NCBI GenBank assembly: GCA_963582255.1
Contig: CAUZRD010000146.1
Location: 1-5,524 of the forward strand
Source: CAUZRD01 sp963582255
GTDB taxonomy: Bacteria > Pseudomonadota > Alphaproteobacteria > Rhizobiales > TMED25
DNA: 5,524 nucleotides
Direction of reading: 5' to 3'
Part shown: positions 1 to 5,311 of the stretch, piece after piece
Layout: the number at the start of each line of letters is the position of its first letter
Position numbering within the stretch: the first letter of the stretch is position 1
The notes under the pieces: generated by a model
What the model was told of the DNA's origin: nothing
Database searches by the model: none
What the model saw: only the letters and a program-made list of their open reading frames with translations
Made by a program: the position numbers and the translations under genes

Positions 1-494
1 GAAGTACGGGAGTGAGTTCTGCTCTACCGCGTTGTCCTTCAGACCAGAGCCAGTATTACGACAATTGCTTTGGCACCTACACCAATGCCGATGGGCACAA
101 ATACGTCGGTGAATGGAAGGATGGAAAATACCACGGTCAGGGCACTGCCACCTTTGCCGATGGGGACAAATACGTCGGTGAATACAGGGATAACAGACGG
201 AACGGTCAGGGCACCTACACCTATCCCGATGGGGCTAAATACGACGGTGAATACAGGGATGGCAAACCGAACGGTCAGGGCACCTACACCTGGCCCGATG
301 GGGCTAAATACGACGGTGAATACAGGGATGGCAAATACCACGGTCTGGGCACCTACACCTTTGCCAATGGGAATAAATACGTCGGTGAATTCAGGGATGG
401 CAAACGGAACGGGGTAGGCACATTAGTTGGCCCGGACGGCACCCTGCTACACGGGGGGGTCTGGTTGAACGGAGAACCTGTCACCAGAAAATGA
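1..494 (+). CDS. MORN-repeat protein, secreted or periplasmic (5' end outside window)
   Basis: The open frame runs from the first base to a TGA at 492-494. A GTG at position 12 could serve as a start, but the codons before it (Ser-Thr-Gly) continue the signal-peptide end GSTGVSSA seen in the paralogue at 536, so the true start almost certainly lies upstream. The visible protein begins with a short Cys-containing segment (LPRCPSDQSQYYDNCFGTYT), then at least five 23-residue MORN units with the pattern Y-x-G-E-[WYF]-x-D-x-x-x-x-G-x-G-T, from about nt 102 to 446, and a degenerate sixth. MORN repeats form beta-hairpin rods and act in protein or lipid binding; no enzymatic domain is visible. The two cysteines 11 residues apart could form a disulfide if the protein is exported. 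The 3' end lies 41 bp before the paralogue's start, suggesting co-transcription. The specific function is unknown. Confidence 0.85.
   Translation, partial: STGVSSALPRCPSDQSQYYDNCFGTYTNADGHKYVGEWKDGKYHGQGTATFADGDKYVGEYRDNRRNGQGTYTYPDGAKYDGEYRDGKPNGQGTYTWPDGAKYDGEYRDGKYHGLGTYTFANGNKYVGEFRDGKRNGVGTLVGPDGTLLHGGVWLNGEPVTRK
102..446 (+). repeat. 69-bp tandem repeat encoding MORN units
   Basis: Five consecutive 69-bp units each encode one 23-residue MORN repeat. The middle units (about 171-377) are the most alike at the DNA level, sharing words such as ggtcagggcacctacacct and aaatacgacggtgaatacag. The first and last are more diverged, and the last replaces the YTYPDG core with LVGPDG. The DNA-level similarity implies recent unit duplication or gene conversion and makes unit-number change by slippage or recombination plausible. 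Confidence 0.85.
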
Positions 495-535
495 ATAGCT
501 GTGCTAACATCTATCCAACGGTATGGGGGGCTGCG

Positions 536-778
536 ATGAAGCTAATCTGCGCCACATCACTAGCAATCGGACTTGCCATACTTCTTGGAAGTACGGGAGT
601 GAGTTCCGCAGAAATATACTTTAGCGCTGATTTACCGCGTTGTCCTTCAGACCAGAGCCAGTATCGCGACAATTGCTTTGGCACCGACACCTATGCCGGT
701 GGGGCTAAATACGTCGGTGAATTCAGGAATGATAAATTCCACGGTCAGGTTTCTCATATAGATACCCTACAACGGTAG
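536..778 (+). pseudogene. Truncated MORN-repeat paralogue with signal peptide
   Basis: An ATG at 536 opens an 80-residue frame ending at TAG 776-778. I prefer it to the ATG at 491, which overlaps the previous stop codon, because it starts a normal signal peptide (MKLICATSLAIGLAILLGSTGVSSA) and has a G-rich stretch (gggggg, 525-530) upstream. The mature part, EIYFSADLPRCPSDQSQYRDNCFGTDTY, followed by one MORN unit, matches the upstream gene closely at both DNA and protein level; the upstream copy lacks 21 bp covering about EIYFSAD. Homology stops after position 749, where the expected Gly-Gln-Gly-Thr continuation becomes VSHIDTLQR and a stop. A dispersed repeat begins about 30 bp further on. 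I read it as the 5' remnant of a duplicated MORN gene. A short secreted product may still be made, so calling it a pseudogene is an inference. Confidence 0.65.
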
Positions 779-1270
779 GTCTGGCAGCGGGAGTCTTTGC
801 GACAAACCCAGCCCAAGCCCCTGCCTCAGGAACCGTGTCCCCTGATCCGGCGCTGATGAGCGGGTCATCCTTAAGACTATTTCCTTGATTTTTGTCGATG
901 AGGTTCGGGAATTGTAGCAAACCTTAATAATCTTCTTGCCGGCAGACCTCAGGTAGGTTTCGACGTTGAGATTATGTGGATTACTGCCCCAGTCTTCGCC
1001 GATAACAAAAACATCGGCGTTCACTGCCTTACAGCCCGATATATATTCAAGTTCATGATACGGGCGCACGACGTCGACACTTTTCAGAGCTTCGAGCATT
1101 TCCACGCGTTGATCCAGCGGGATAACCGGAACATTGGGCTTGTAAAGGCTCACGACCTCATCGGAGGCCACACCAACCACAACCACATCACCCAGACTTC
1201 TGCAGCGGTTTAACAGCGCCAAATGCCCCACGTGTAGCAAATCAAATGTGCCAACAGTATAAACAATCAT
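767..1270 (-). CDS. Glycerol-3-phosphate cytidylyltransferase-like nucleotidyltransferase (TagD/ECT type)
   Basis: The predicted protein has 167 residues from an ATG at 1270-1268. A GTG at 1285 would add five residues, but the ATG places the first strand as in TagD (MIVYTVGTFDLLHVGH against MKKVITYGTFDLLHWGH). Visible signatures are the nucleotide-binding HxGH (H13, H16), the R-x-x-x-L-E-A motif (55-61), GEDW (91-94) and the RTSSTKIKE substrate/CTP loop (122-130). This soluble family transfers CMP from CTP to a phosphorylated alcohol (glycerol-3-phosphate, phosphoethanolamine, phosphocholine and similar), releasing pyrophosphate; the substrate cannot be told from sequence. TagD proteins end near residue 130, just after this motif. 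The remaining ~35 residues here, rich in Leu, Arg and Gln, are largely encoded by the dispersed repeat at 781-858. The gene is divergent from a CDP-alcohol phosphatidyltransferase 80 bp away, which fits a shared pathway. Its stop overlaps the truncated MORN frame on the other strand. Confidence 0.85.
   Translation of the reverse strand: MIVYTVGTFDLLHVGHLALLNRCRSLGDVVVVGVASDEVVSLYKPNVPVIPLDQRVEMLEALKSVDVVRPYHELEYISGCKAVNADVFVIGEDWGSNPHNLNVETYLRSAGKKIIKVCYNSRTSSTKIKEIVLRMTRSSAPDQGTRFLRQGLGLGLSQRLPLPDLPL
781..858 (+). repeat. Dispersed repeat, left copy (about 78 bp)
   Basis: This segment matches 2129-2209 in the same orientation. A block of 32 bases is identical (795-826 against 2144-2175), and the flanks match with scattered substitutions and single-base indels. 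The 5' part can fold into a bulged hairpin: GGCAG, GGG and CTT (783-797) pair with AAG, CCC and CTGCC (815-825). On the - strand it is read as the C-terminal tail of the cytidylyltransferase. It has no coding capacity of its own that I recognise. Its size, imperfect palindrome and position inside a gene end recall REP- or RPE-type palindromic elements, but I cannot assign it to a known family. Confidence 0.75.
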
Positions 1271-1350
1271 CGATTTATTCACCAAAATACAATTAATCGG
1301 TCTATGTATCTCAAATAATTGAAAACGCCCATCCCTAATTTGGAATTAAA

Positions 1351-2007
1351 ATGACGACAGAAGAATCTAAACCTGAAAAATCACAGAAAAAATATATTAT
1401 CTCTTACGTTTGGGATTTTCCCAATATCTTGTCTCTGTCCGGTCTTTTCTGCACGATTATTGCAATATATTTCATACTACAGGGTGTTTACTCTGCTGCG
1501 ATGATAGGAATGATCTGGGCCGTTGCCTTCGACTGGGCCGACGGGCTCGTTGCGCGCAGGATAAAGGGCCGTTCAAGTTCTGACGGGCAGTTCGGCGGCG
1601 AGCTTGACCTGCTGATCGATATTGTGAGCTACGGCGTCACCCCCGCCCTGCTTCTGCTGAGCTATGGAAAATTCGACCCGGTGTTCCTGCCAGGCGCCTT
1701 TTTAATGCTTGCCGCCGGCGTCATAAGACTGAGCTATTTCAGTACATTTGGCCTGGCTGACGGGTCCAAATACACCGGGCTGGCGATCGACAACAATAAC
1801 ATCGCATTCGTCTTCATTTTTCTGTTCGAAGGTATGTTCAGCGCGGATGTTTTTCCCGTCATCCTCTATGTCAGCGGCCTCGGACTTGCGGCCCTGAACG
1901 TGTCACAGATCTCAACGCCCAAGCTCTCCGGAAAGCCGGTGAACGTGGTCCTCCTTGCGAGTTACACTCTCGCGATAACCGCGATCTATGGCTGGACTCT
2001 CCTGTAG
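1351..2007 (+). CDS. CDP-alcohol phosphatidyltransferase, integral membrane (phosphatidylserine synthase-like)
   Basis: This 218-residue protein carries the CDP-alcohol phosphotransferase signature D61-x2-D64-G65-x2-A68-R69 ... G82-x3-D86-x3-D90, whose four aspartates bind the catalytic metals. The family exchanges CMP on a CDP-linked group for an acceptor alcohol, at the membrane face. After the motif, SYGVTPALLLLSYG is typical of the PssA-like branch, as is RLSYF in the next helix. A charged cytosolic N-terminus (1-15) is followed by several hydrophobic segments (about 25-43, 46-60, 95-104, 110-127, 148-160, 165-182, 198-218). The spacing between AR and G82 is 12 residues, against the usual 8 or 9. 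The RBS is weak (GGA at 1342-1344, six bases before the ATG). A terminator follows 61 bp after the stop. The divergent cytidylyltransferase suggests that one enzyme makes a CDP-alcohol and this one uses it, but a CDP-diacylglycerol-dependent reaction remains possible. Substrate unassigned. Confidence 0.85.
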   Translation: MTTEESKPEKSQKKYIISYVWDFPNILSLSGLFCTIIAIYFILQGVYSAAMIGMIWAVAFDWADGLVARRIKGRSSSDGQFGGELDLLIDIVSYGVTPALLLLSYGKFDPVFLPGAFLMLAAGVIRLSYFSTFGLADGSKYTGLAIDNNNIAFVFIFLFEGMFSADVFPVILYVSGLGLAALNVSQISTPKLSGKPVNVVLLASYTLAITAIYGWTLL

Positions 2008-2068
2008 ATAATTGGGCGCCGTCAACACAGGGCAATTCGTTAACAAGACTTTTGTCATAAGATTTAAA

Positions 2069-2092
2069 GGTCGGGTCCGCCCGGCCTTTTTT
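2069..2092 (+). terminator. Rho-independent terminator of the CDP-alcohol phosphatidyltransferase gene
   Basis: GGTCGGG (2069-2075) pairs with CCCGGCC (2080-2086), one pair being T-G, across a 4-base loop, and six T residues follow directly (2087-2092). It lies 61 bp after the stop codon at 2007 and separates the gene from the right repeat copy. Confidence 0.9.
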
Positions 2093-2128
2093 CGTTCTGC
2101 TTAAGCACGTGCCTTCTTACAGGGGCGG

Positions 2129-2209
2129 CTGGCAAGCGGGAGGCTTTGCGACAAACCCAGCCCAAGCCCCTGCCTAAAGAACCGTGCCCCCTGATCCGAG
2201 GCTGCTGAT
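2129..2209 (+). repeat. Dispersed repeat, right copy (about 81 bp)
   Basis: This is the second copy of the element at 781-858, in the same orientation and with the same 32-base identical core (2144-2175). It lies in non-coding DNA 36 bp after the terminator T-run. The frame used as coding sequence in the left copy is also open here on the - strand, but no gene leads into it. The DNA just before it (from about 2116) shows weak further likeness to 767-780, so the element may start slightly earlier than given. Confidence 0.75.
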
Positions 2210-2440
2210 CTGGTCTGGCGCCTAATCAATATCTAAGATCTCCCCCGGGGTCTCTGGGCCGTTTTCCGTGTGCCAAGCCCGATGATGCTCGCTCCCCGGC
2301 ACGCTATGCACAGATCAAGGCCCTGGGGCCGCGGCTCACGGGCTGTGTTGGAGTCGATTCGGGTTCTGTCCGTGAGGTTTGGGGTTACCCTGGTTACCCG
2401 GTTTTGCGTGCAATTTGTAACCCGCATGTAACCCGGTAAC
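2210..2440. other. Non-coding stretch with a GTTACCC/GTAACCC word cluster
   Basis: I see no credible gene here. The 64-codon - strand frame at 2233-2427 has no RBS and no recognisable domain. The right end holds GGTTACCC twice (2383-2390 and 2392-2399), TGTAACCCG twice (2416-2424 and 2427-2435) and GGTAAC at 2435-2440, so related heptamers appear directly and inverted within 60 bp just downstream of tRNA-Thr. This may be a protein-binding or recombination site, or simply degenerate repeat DNA. I see no copy of the tRNA-Thr 3' end that would mark an attachment site. Confidence 0.45.
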
Positions 2441-2472
2441 TAAAAATGGATTAGCTATTTCCAGCTAAGTCC
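2441..2472 (-). terminator. Intrinsic terminator of tRNA-Thr
   Basis: Read on the - strand, GGA-(c)-TTAGCT (2472-2463) pairs with AGCTAA-TCC (2456-2448) around a six-base loop, giving nine pairs with one bulged base. ATTTTTA follows at 2447-2441. It starts 11 bases after the tRNA 3' end, the expected position. Confidence 0.65.
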
Positions 2473-2482
2473 TTGAAAAAAT

Positions 2483-2558
2483 TGGTGCCGGCTGGAGGAT
2501 TCGAACCCCCGACCTACTGATTACAAATCAGCCGCTCTACCAACTGAGCTAAGCCGGC
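2483..2558 (-). tRNA. tRNA-Thr (anticodon TGT)
   Basis: On the - strand the 76-base sequence folds as a complete cloverleaf. The acceptor GCCGGCT pairs with AGCCGGC, and the D-stem is GCTC/GAGC. The anticodon stem GCTGA/TCAGT has loop TTTGTAA, giving anticodon TGT. The T-stem GGGGG/CCTCC has loop TTCGAAT. The discriminator is A and the CCA end is encoded (2485-2483). It reads ACA codons, and ACG/ACU by wobble depending on modification. Confidence 0.96.
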
Positions 2559-2592
2559 TTACTTTAAAGTCAATGGCTTATAGGCTAATTGA

Positions 2593-2620
2593 ATAATAGT
2601 AGATAACTTTAGTTTGTCTA
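2593..2620 (-). promoter_or_regulatory. Candidate promoter of tRNA-Thr
   Basis: On the - strand TAGACA (2620-2615) and TATTAT (2598-2593) are separated by 16 bases, in an AT-rich stretch. The -10 ends about 34 bases before the tRNA 5' end, leaving a short leader for RNase P. The match is reasonable for a sigma-70-type promoter, but the flank is AT-rich and chance matches are easy. Confidence 0.35.
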
Positions 2621-2842
2621 TTTTTCAATTACAAAATGGGCCATGAATAGTGCCTTGTTGAGAGTGATAGTTACACTGGTCGCGAGGCCCCGATCTAAGT
2701 TAATAGATAATTCCTGTTTTCGGTATTATCGCGTTTATCTTTCTGGTTCTAGAAAAAATAATTAGCTGACGCGGTTGAAAGGGGTACCTCTTTGCAATGT
2801 TGATCTAAGCTCACACGATAGTGCTAGTAGACTGTGTGCGGC

Positions 2843-3931
2843 TTAGCCCGTGAAATGGCTTTGGTTGAACCCCATCAATGATAGCGCATTGAGTCCACAT
2901 ATCTTTTCACGATCTTTCTCATTTATCCCAGTCACCTGATAGACATGCTCGACCGGATCATACTCGCCCATATCGGCGGGATAGTCGGTGCCCAAGATCA
3001 CGTGATCGGCACCAAACGTGTTGATCAGATATGCCAACTGATGAATAGAGAAGACCACGGTGTCAAAGTAGAATCTCTTAAGATAAGTTGATGGCAATTC
3101 GTCGATATGTTCGCGACAATCTGGTCGGGCCCCGAAGGCATGATCCATTCGACCGCTGTAGGCACCTGCAAATGCACCACCATGCGCCAGGAACACCTTG
3201 AGGGTGGGATGGCGGGCCATTACGCCGTCAAAGATCAGGTAGTGAACTGCCACGGTGGTATCGAGTGGGTTGCCGATGATGTTAGTCAGATAGTTGCGCC
3301 CGAACCGGGTCGTTTTGAATGACGCAGGGTGAATAAATACCGGTACGTCCAGTTCCTCGCATTTAGTCCAGAATGGCTCTAGCCGAGGAGCGGACAGCTC
3401 CTCTTCGCCGACGTACGCCGAGATCATTACCCCCCGAAATCCAAGTTTGCCGATAGCCCGCTCAAGCTCACGTACCGCAAGCTCTGTATCTTGCAGCGGA
3501 ACGGTGGCAATCCCTGCAAACCGGTTTGGATGGGGTTTGATCTTAGCCGCGATCGAGTCGTTGATGAGCTGGCTTGATTCGTCCCCGAGGCTCGCGTCGA
3601 CTCCATAGTGAAATTGTGGCGGTGCGCATGAGACAGCCATCACATCAAGGTTCATTCTGTCCATATCAGCAAGCCGGATCCCGACGTCGGACCATTCGTC
3701 GAAGCGTTTTGCAAATTGAGCTTGAGAAATCTCCAGTGTTCGTGGGTTCGATTGTCGACGACCAAGATGGCTTTCCTCGGACAAATGCGGTGCAACAAGC
3801 GAATCCGCTGCGGGAACGAACATGTGACCGTGGAAATCAACTGTGAGTGATTTTGGTCGGGGTGCTTCTCCGGTCAGATGCGAGCGTCCGGCTGTTGGGC
3901 CATAGGGTTTAATCGGGATTGCATTGGTCAT
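2843..3931 (-). CDS. Amidohydrolase-family metal-dependent decarboxylase/hydrolase, ACMSD-like
   Basis: This 362-residue protein belongs to the amidohydrolase_2 group (PF04909), which includes 2-amino-3-carboxymuconate-6-semialdehyde decarboxylase, gamma-resorcylate decarboxylase and related non-oxidative decarboxylases and hydrolases. All expected active-site residues are visible: H34 and H36 in VDFHGH, H201 in VFIHPA, H250 in LAHGG followed by GRMDHA, and D316 in LGTDYP. These match the metal-binding His/His/His/Asp set and catalytic His of ACMSD. The protein should be a soluble single-domain TIM barrel with one divalent metal, probably zinc. It is slightly longer than ACMSD (about 335) because of a 30-residue N-terminal extension. 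The start is supported by GGAG at 3944-3941, nine bases before the ATG. No catabolic partners lie nearby, so the substrate is open; an aromatic ring-cleavage product or hydroxybenzoate-type acid is only an inference. The upstream inverted repeat suggests regulation. Confidence 0.9.
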   Translation of the reverse strand: MTNAIPIKPYGPTAGRSHLTGEAPRPKSLTVDFHGHMFVPAADSLVAPHLSEESHLGRRQSNPRTLEISQAQFAKRFDEWSDVGIRLADMDRMNLDVMAVSCAPPQFHYGVDASLGDESSQLINDSIAAKIKPHPNRFAGIATVPLQDTELAVRELERAIGKLGFRGVMISAYVGEEELSAPRLEPFWTKCEELDVPVFIHPASFKTTRFGRNYLTNIIGNPLDTTVAVHYLIFDGVMARHPTLKVFLAHGGAFAGAYSGRMDHAFGARPDCREHIDELPSTYLKRFYFDTVVFSIHQLAYLINTFGADHVILGTDYPADMGEYDPVEHVYQVTGINEKDREKICGLNALSLMGFNQSHFTG

Positions 3932-3952
3932 TAAATATTGCTCCGTGTCGTG

Positions 3953-4022
3953 ATGTTCATTGTGAGCCGGTTTGAAAAAAAAGCTTCCCCTATCCGTAGT
4001 AGAGTGCTGTCACAATGAACAT
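3953..4022. repeat. Perfect 13-bp inverted repeat upstream of the amidohydrolase gene
   Basis: ATGTTCATTGTGA (3953-3965) is repeated exactly in reverse complement as TCACAATGAACAT (4010-4022), with 44 bp between. The inner arm starts 21 bp before the amidohydrolase ATG, so the pair spans its likely promoter or leader. The outer arm also forms a dyad TCACA-N7-TGTGA (4010-4026). Both flanks carry GTG (3950-3952 and 4023-4025). It may be a pair of operator sites, a long-loop leader hairpin, or the ends of a tiny insertion. A regulatory role is the simplest reading. Confidence 0.65.
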
Positions 4023-4063
4023 GTGAAACTCGCACATGCCTAAAAATCGGTGATCAGCTGTTG

Positions 4064-4153
4064 TGACCTTAGTTAGGTCATTAGCCAAAATGATCTTGGC
4101 AAGGAATCTATCTATCCTGGTCACCAAAGGATAGACCAAAAATGATTTCCTTG
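4064..4153. repeat. Cluster of dyads and a nested hairpin in the amidohydrolase-rlmB gap
   Basis: Three dyad structures lie in 90 bp. TGACCT-N5-AGGTCA is at 4064-4080 and GCCAA-N7-TTGGC at 4084-4100. The third is a nested structure: CAAGGAA (4100-4106) pairs with TTCCTTG (4147-4153), enclosing TCTATCC (4111-4117) with GGATAGA (4129-4135), capped by TGGT-C-ACCA (4118-4126). There is no T-run as in an intrinsic terminator. These could be operator sites or a structured RNA. The rest of the 373-bp gap (4154-4304) shows nothing I recognise apart from a short hairpin AGCAT-TCG-ATGCT at 4289-4301, just past the rlmB stop. Confidence 0.5.
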
Positions 4154-4304
4154 TGGGAGCTAATATGGCCGATTGAGCTACTTACGAAGTCGCAATTTAA
4201 TTAATTCGGATTTTCAAAAGTGTGAGTGCGGTAGTGCAGAGGAAGTGGATCTGATGATTTGATGCCGGTGGTAGCGATTAAGGTGATTAGCATTCGATGC
4301 TTGG

Positions 4305-5105
4305 TCATCTGCTACCGGTTGCAGAAAAATGTATCTGTAAGGCAATTGCCGCGGCCGATGCTACATTTAAACTTTCAATCGGGCCAGGGAGGGTAATGCG
4401 GTAAATGCCATCACAAGCCTCGCGTGTCAGGCGCCGGATGCCATGACCTTCTGAGCCGAGTACTATGATGAGAGGTTGGTGACCCGCGATGGCACCAAAA
4501 GGTTCTCCGCCCTCGCCATCTAAACCCACAACCCAGTAACCGGCGTCCTTTGCAGCTTTGAGGGTCCGCACTAGATTGGCTTCTTCGATAATTGGCACAT
4601 ACTCACACCCCCCAGAAGCGGCTTTAGCGATCAGACCGCTCTCAGCCGGTCGATGCTGGCGGGTGGTTATGACAGCGCGTGTTTTGAATGCCGCGGCAAC
4701 ACGTAGAATCGCACCGAAATTCCTTGGGTCGGTTACCTGATCAAGCGCAATCAGGGGACTCTGTGGAATAATGTCGCTCAGAGAAAGTGTTGCAAGGGGC
4801 GCGGCCTTGACAATAATGCCTTGATGGACTGCCTGCTGATCCACAAGCTTATTTAGTTCTTTTGGCGCCAAAATTTCGACGTGTACTTCGCGTGTTCCCA
4901 CAGCTGAACTCGCCCGAGATTCCATGTTTTTGCTGGCGTAAACGCCCAGAATCTCTCGGCGTGTGTTGGCCAGAGCTGCAAAAGCTGCATGATGACCGTA
5001 GAGGAAAACTGCCTCGCCAGGTCGGGTTCTTTTACGTTCAGATTGCCTGCCGGACTGCTTAAGTGTTTTTATTTGCTGCTCCTTAGTGAACTTTGCAGTT
5101 GACAT
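4305..5105 (-). CDS. rlmB: 23S rRNA (guanosine-2'-O-)-methyltransferase, TrmH/SpoU family
   Basis: The 266-residue product has the two-domain layout of RlmB, which methylates the 2'-O of G2251 in the 23S rRNA P-loop using S-adenosylmethionine. An L30e-like substrate-binding domain covers about 33-103 (FLYGHHAAFAAL, VHQGI). A SPOUT catalytic domain follows with motif 1 DPRNFGAILR (126-135, catalytic N129 and R135), motif 2 LGSEGHGIR (216-224) and motif 3 LPGPIESLNVASAAAIALQ (239-257), which form the trefoil knot. I place the start at ATG 5105: AGGGTGG lies close upstream, and the preceding Lys/Arg-rich tail is normal for the family. The in-frame ATG at 5159 would give 284 residues but has no visible RBS. 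It is divergent from tRNA-Tyr 90 bp away. The adjacency to tRNA-Tyr/tRNA-Gly/tuf suits a translation gene. Other TrmH-family targets cannot be fully excluded. Confidence 0.9.
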   Translation of the reverse strand: MSTAKFTKEQQIKTLKQSGRQSERKRTRPGEAVFLYGHHAAFAALANTRREILGVYASKNMESRASSAVGTREVHVEILAPKELNKLVDQQAVHQGIIVKAAPLATLSLSDIIPQSPLIALDQVTDPRNFGAILRVAAAFKTRAVITTRQHRPAESGLIAKAASGGCEYVPIIEEANLVRTLKAAKDAGYWVVGLDGEGGEPFGAIAGHQPLIIVLGSEGHGIRRLTREACDGIYRITLPGPIESLNVASAAAIALQIHFSATGSR

Positions 5106-5195
5106 ACACCACCCTAAACTTGATATAGCAAACTCTTTTGGGAGCTTTCGAGCGCCCATGGATTTATATTGTCTGTTTCCGGCACTATGTTTTTA

Positions 5196-5280
5196 GGAGG
5201 GGTGCCCGAGTGGTTAAAGGGGACGGGCTGTAAACCCGTTGGCTTAGCCTACGTTGGTTCAAATCCAACTCCCTCCACCA
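5196..5280 (+). tRNA. tRNA-Tyr (anticodon GTA)
   Basis: This 85-base class II tRNA has acceptor GGAGGGG pairing with TCCCTCC (one G-T), an anticodon stem ACGGG/CCCGT around CTGTAAA (anticodon GTA), a long variable arm, the T-loop TTCAAAT, discriminator A and an encoded CCA. The next tRNA starts 31 bases later, so the two and the following tuf gene are probably one transcript. Confidence 0.96.
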
Positions 5281-5311
5281 GCGTTCAAGTGTTGGAGGAC
5301 AATAATTTCGG

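Noticed and set aside
39..417. Additional open frames on both strands across the MORN repeats
   Set aside because: They exist because a 69-bp in-frame repeat keeps other frames free of stops. Their products are periodic low-complexity sequences, with no RBS or family resemblance.
723..920. 65-residue frame on the - strand
   Set aside because: It overlaps the cytidylyltransferase 3' end in another frame and crosses the dispersed repeat. No domain or RBS is visible.
2233..2427. 64-residue frame on the - strand after the right repeat
   Set aside because: Arg/Thr-rich sequence without recognisable motif, no RBS, and it runs through the GTTACCC words.
2483..2558. tRNA-Thr as an integration (att) site of an island
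   Set aside because: No duplicate of the tRNA 3' end and no integrase gene are visible within the window.
2706..2838. Possible terminator downstream of the amidohydrolase gene, including the T-rich - strand run near 2750 and the CACAC/GTGTG pair at 2812-2838
   Set aside because: The T-run has no adjacent stable stem, and the CACAC/GTGTG pair has a 17-base loop and no T-run. The GGTACC-centred palindrome at 2779-2796 leaves too small a loop. I see no convincing terminator in the 284-bp gap 2559-2842.
3107..3322. + strand frames inside the amidohydrolase gene (also 3574-3846 and the - frame at 3652-3840)
   Set aside because: They are shadows of a gene that retains all its active-site residues in the main frame.
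5106..5195. Promoter for tRNA-Tyr in the divergent gap
   Set aside because: TATGTT at 5186-5191 is too close to the tRNA start and its -35 partner is poor. A promoter must exist nearby but I cannot place it.
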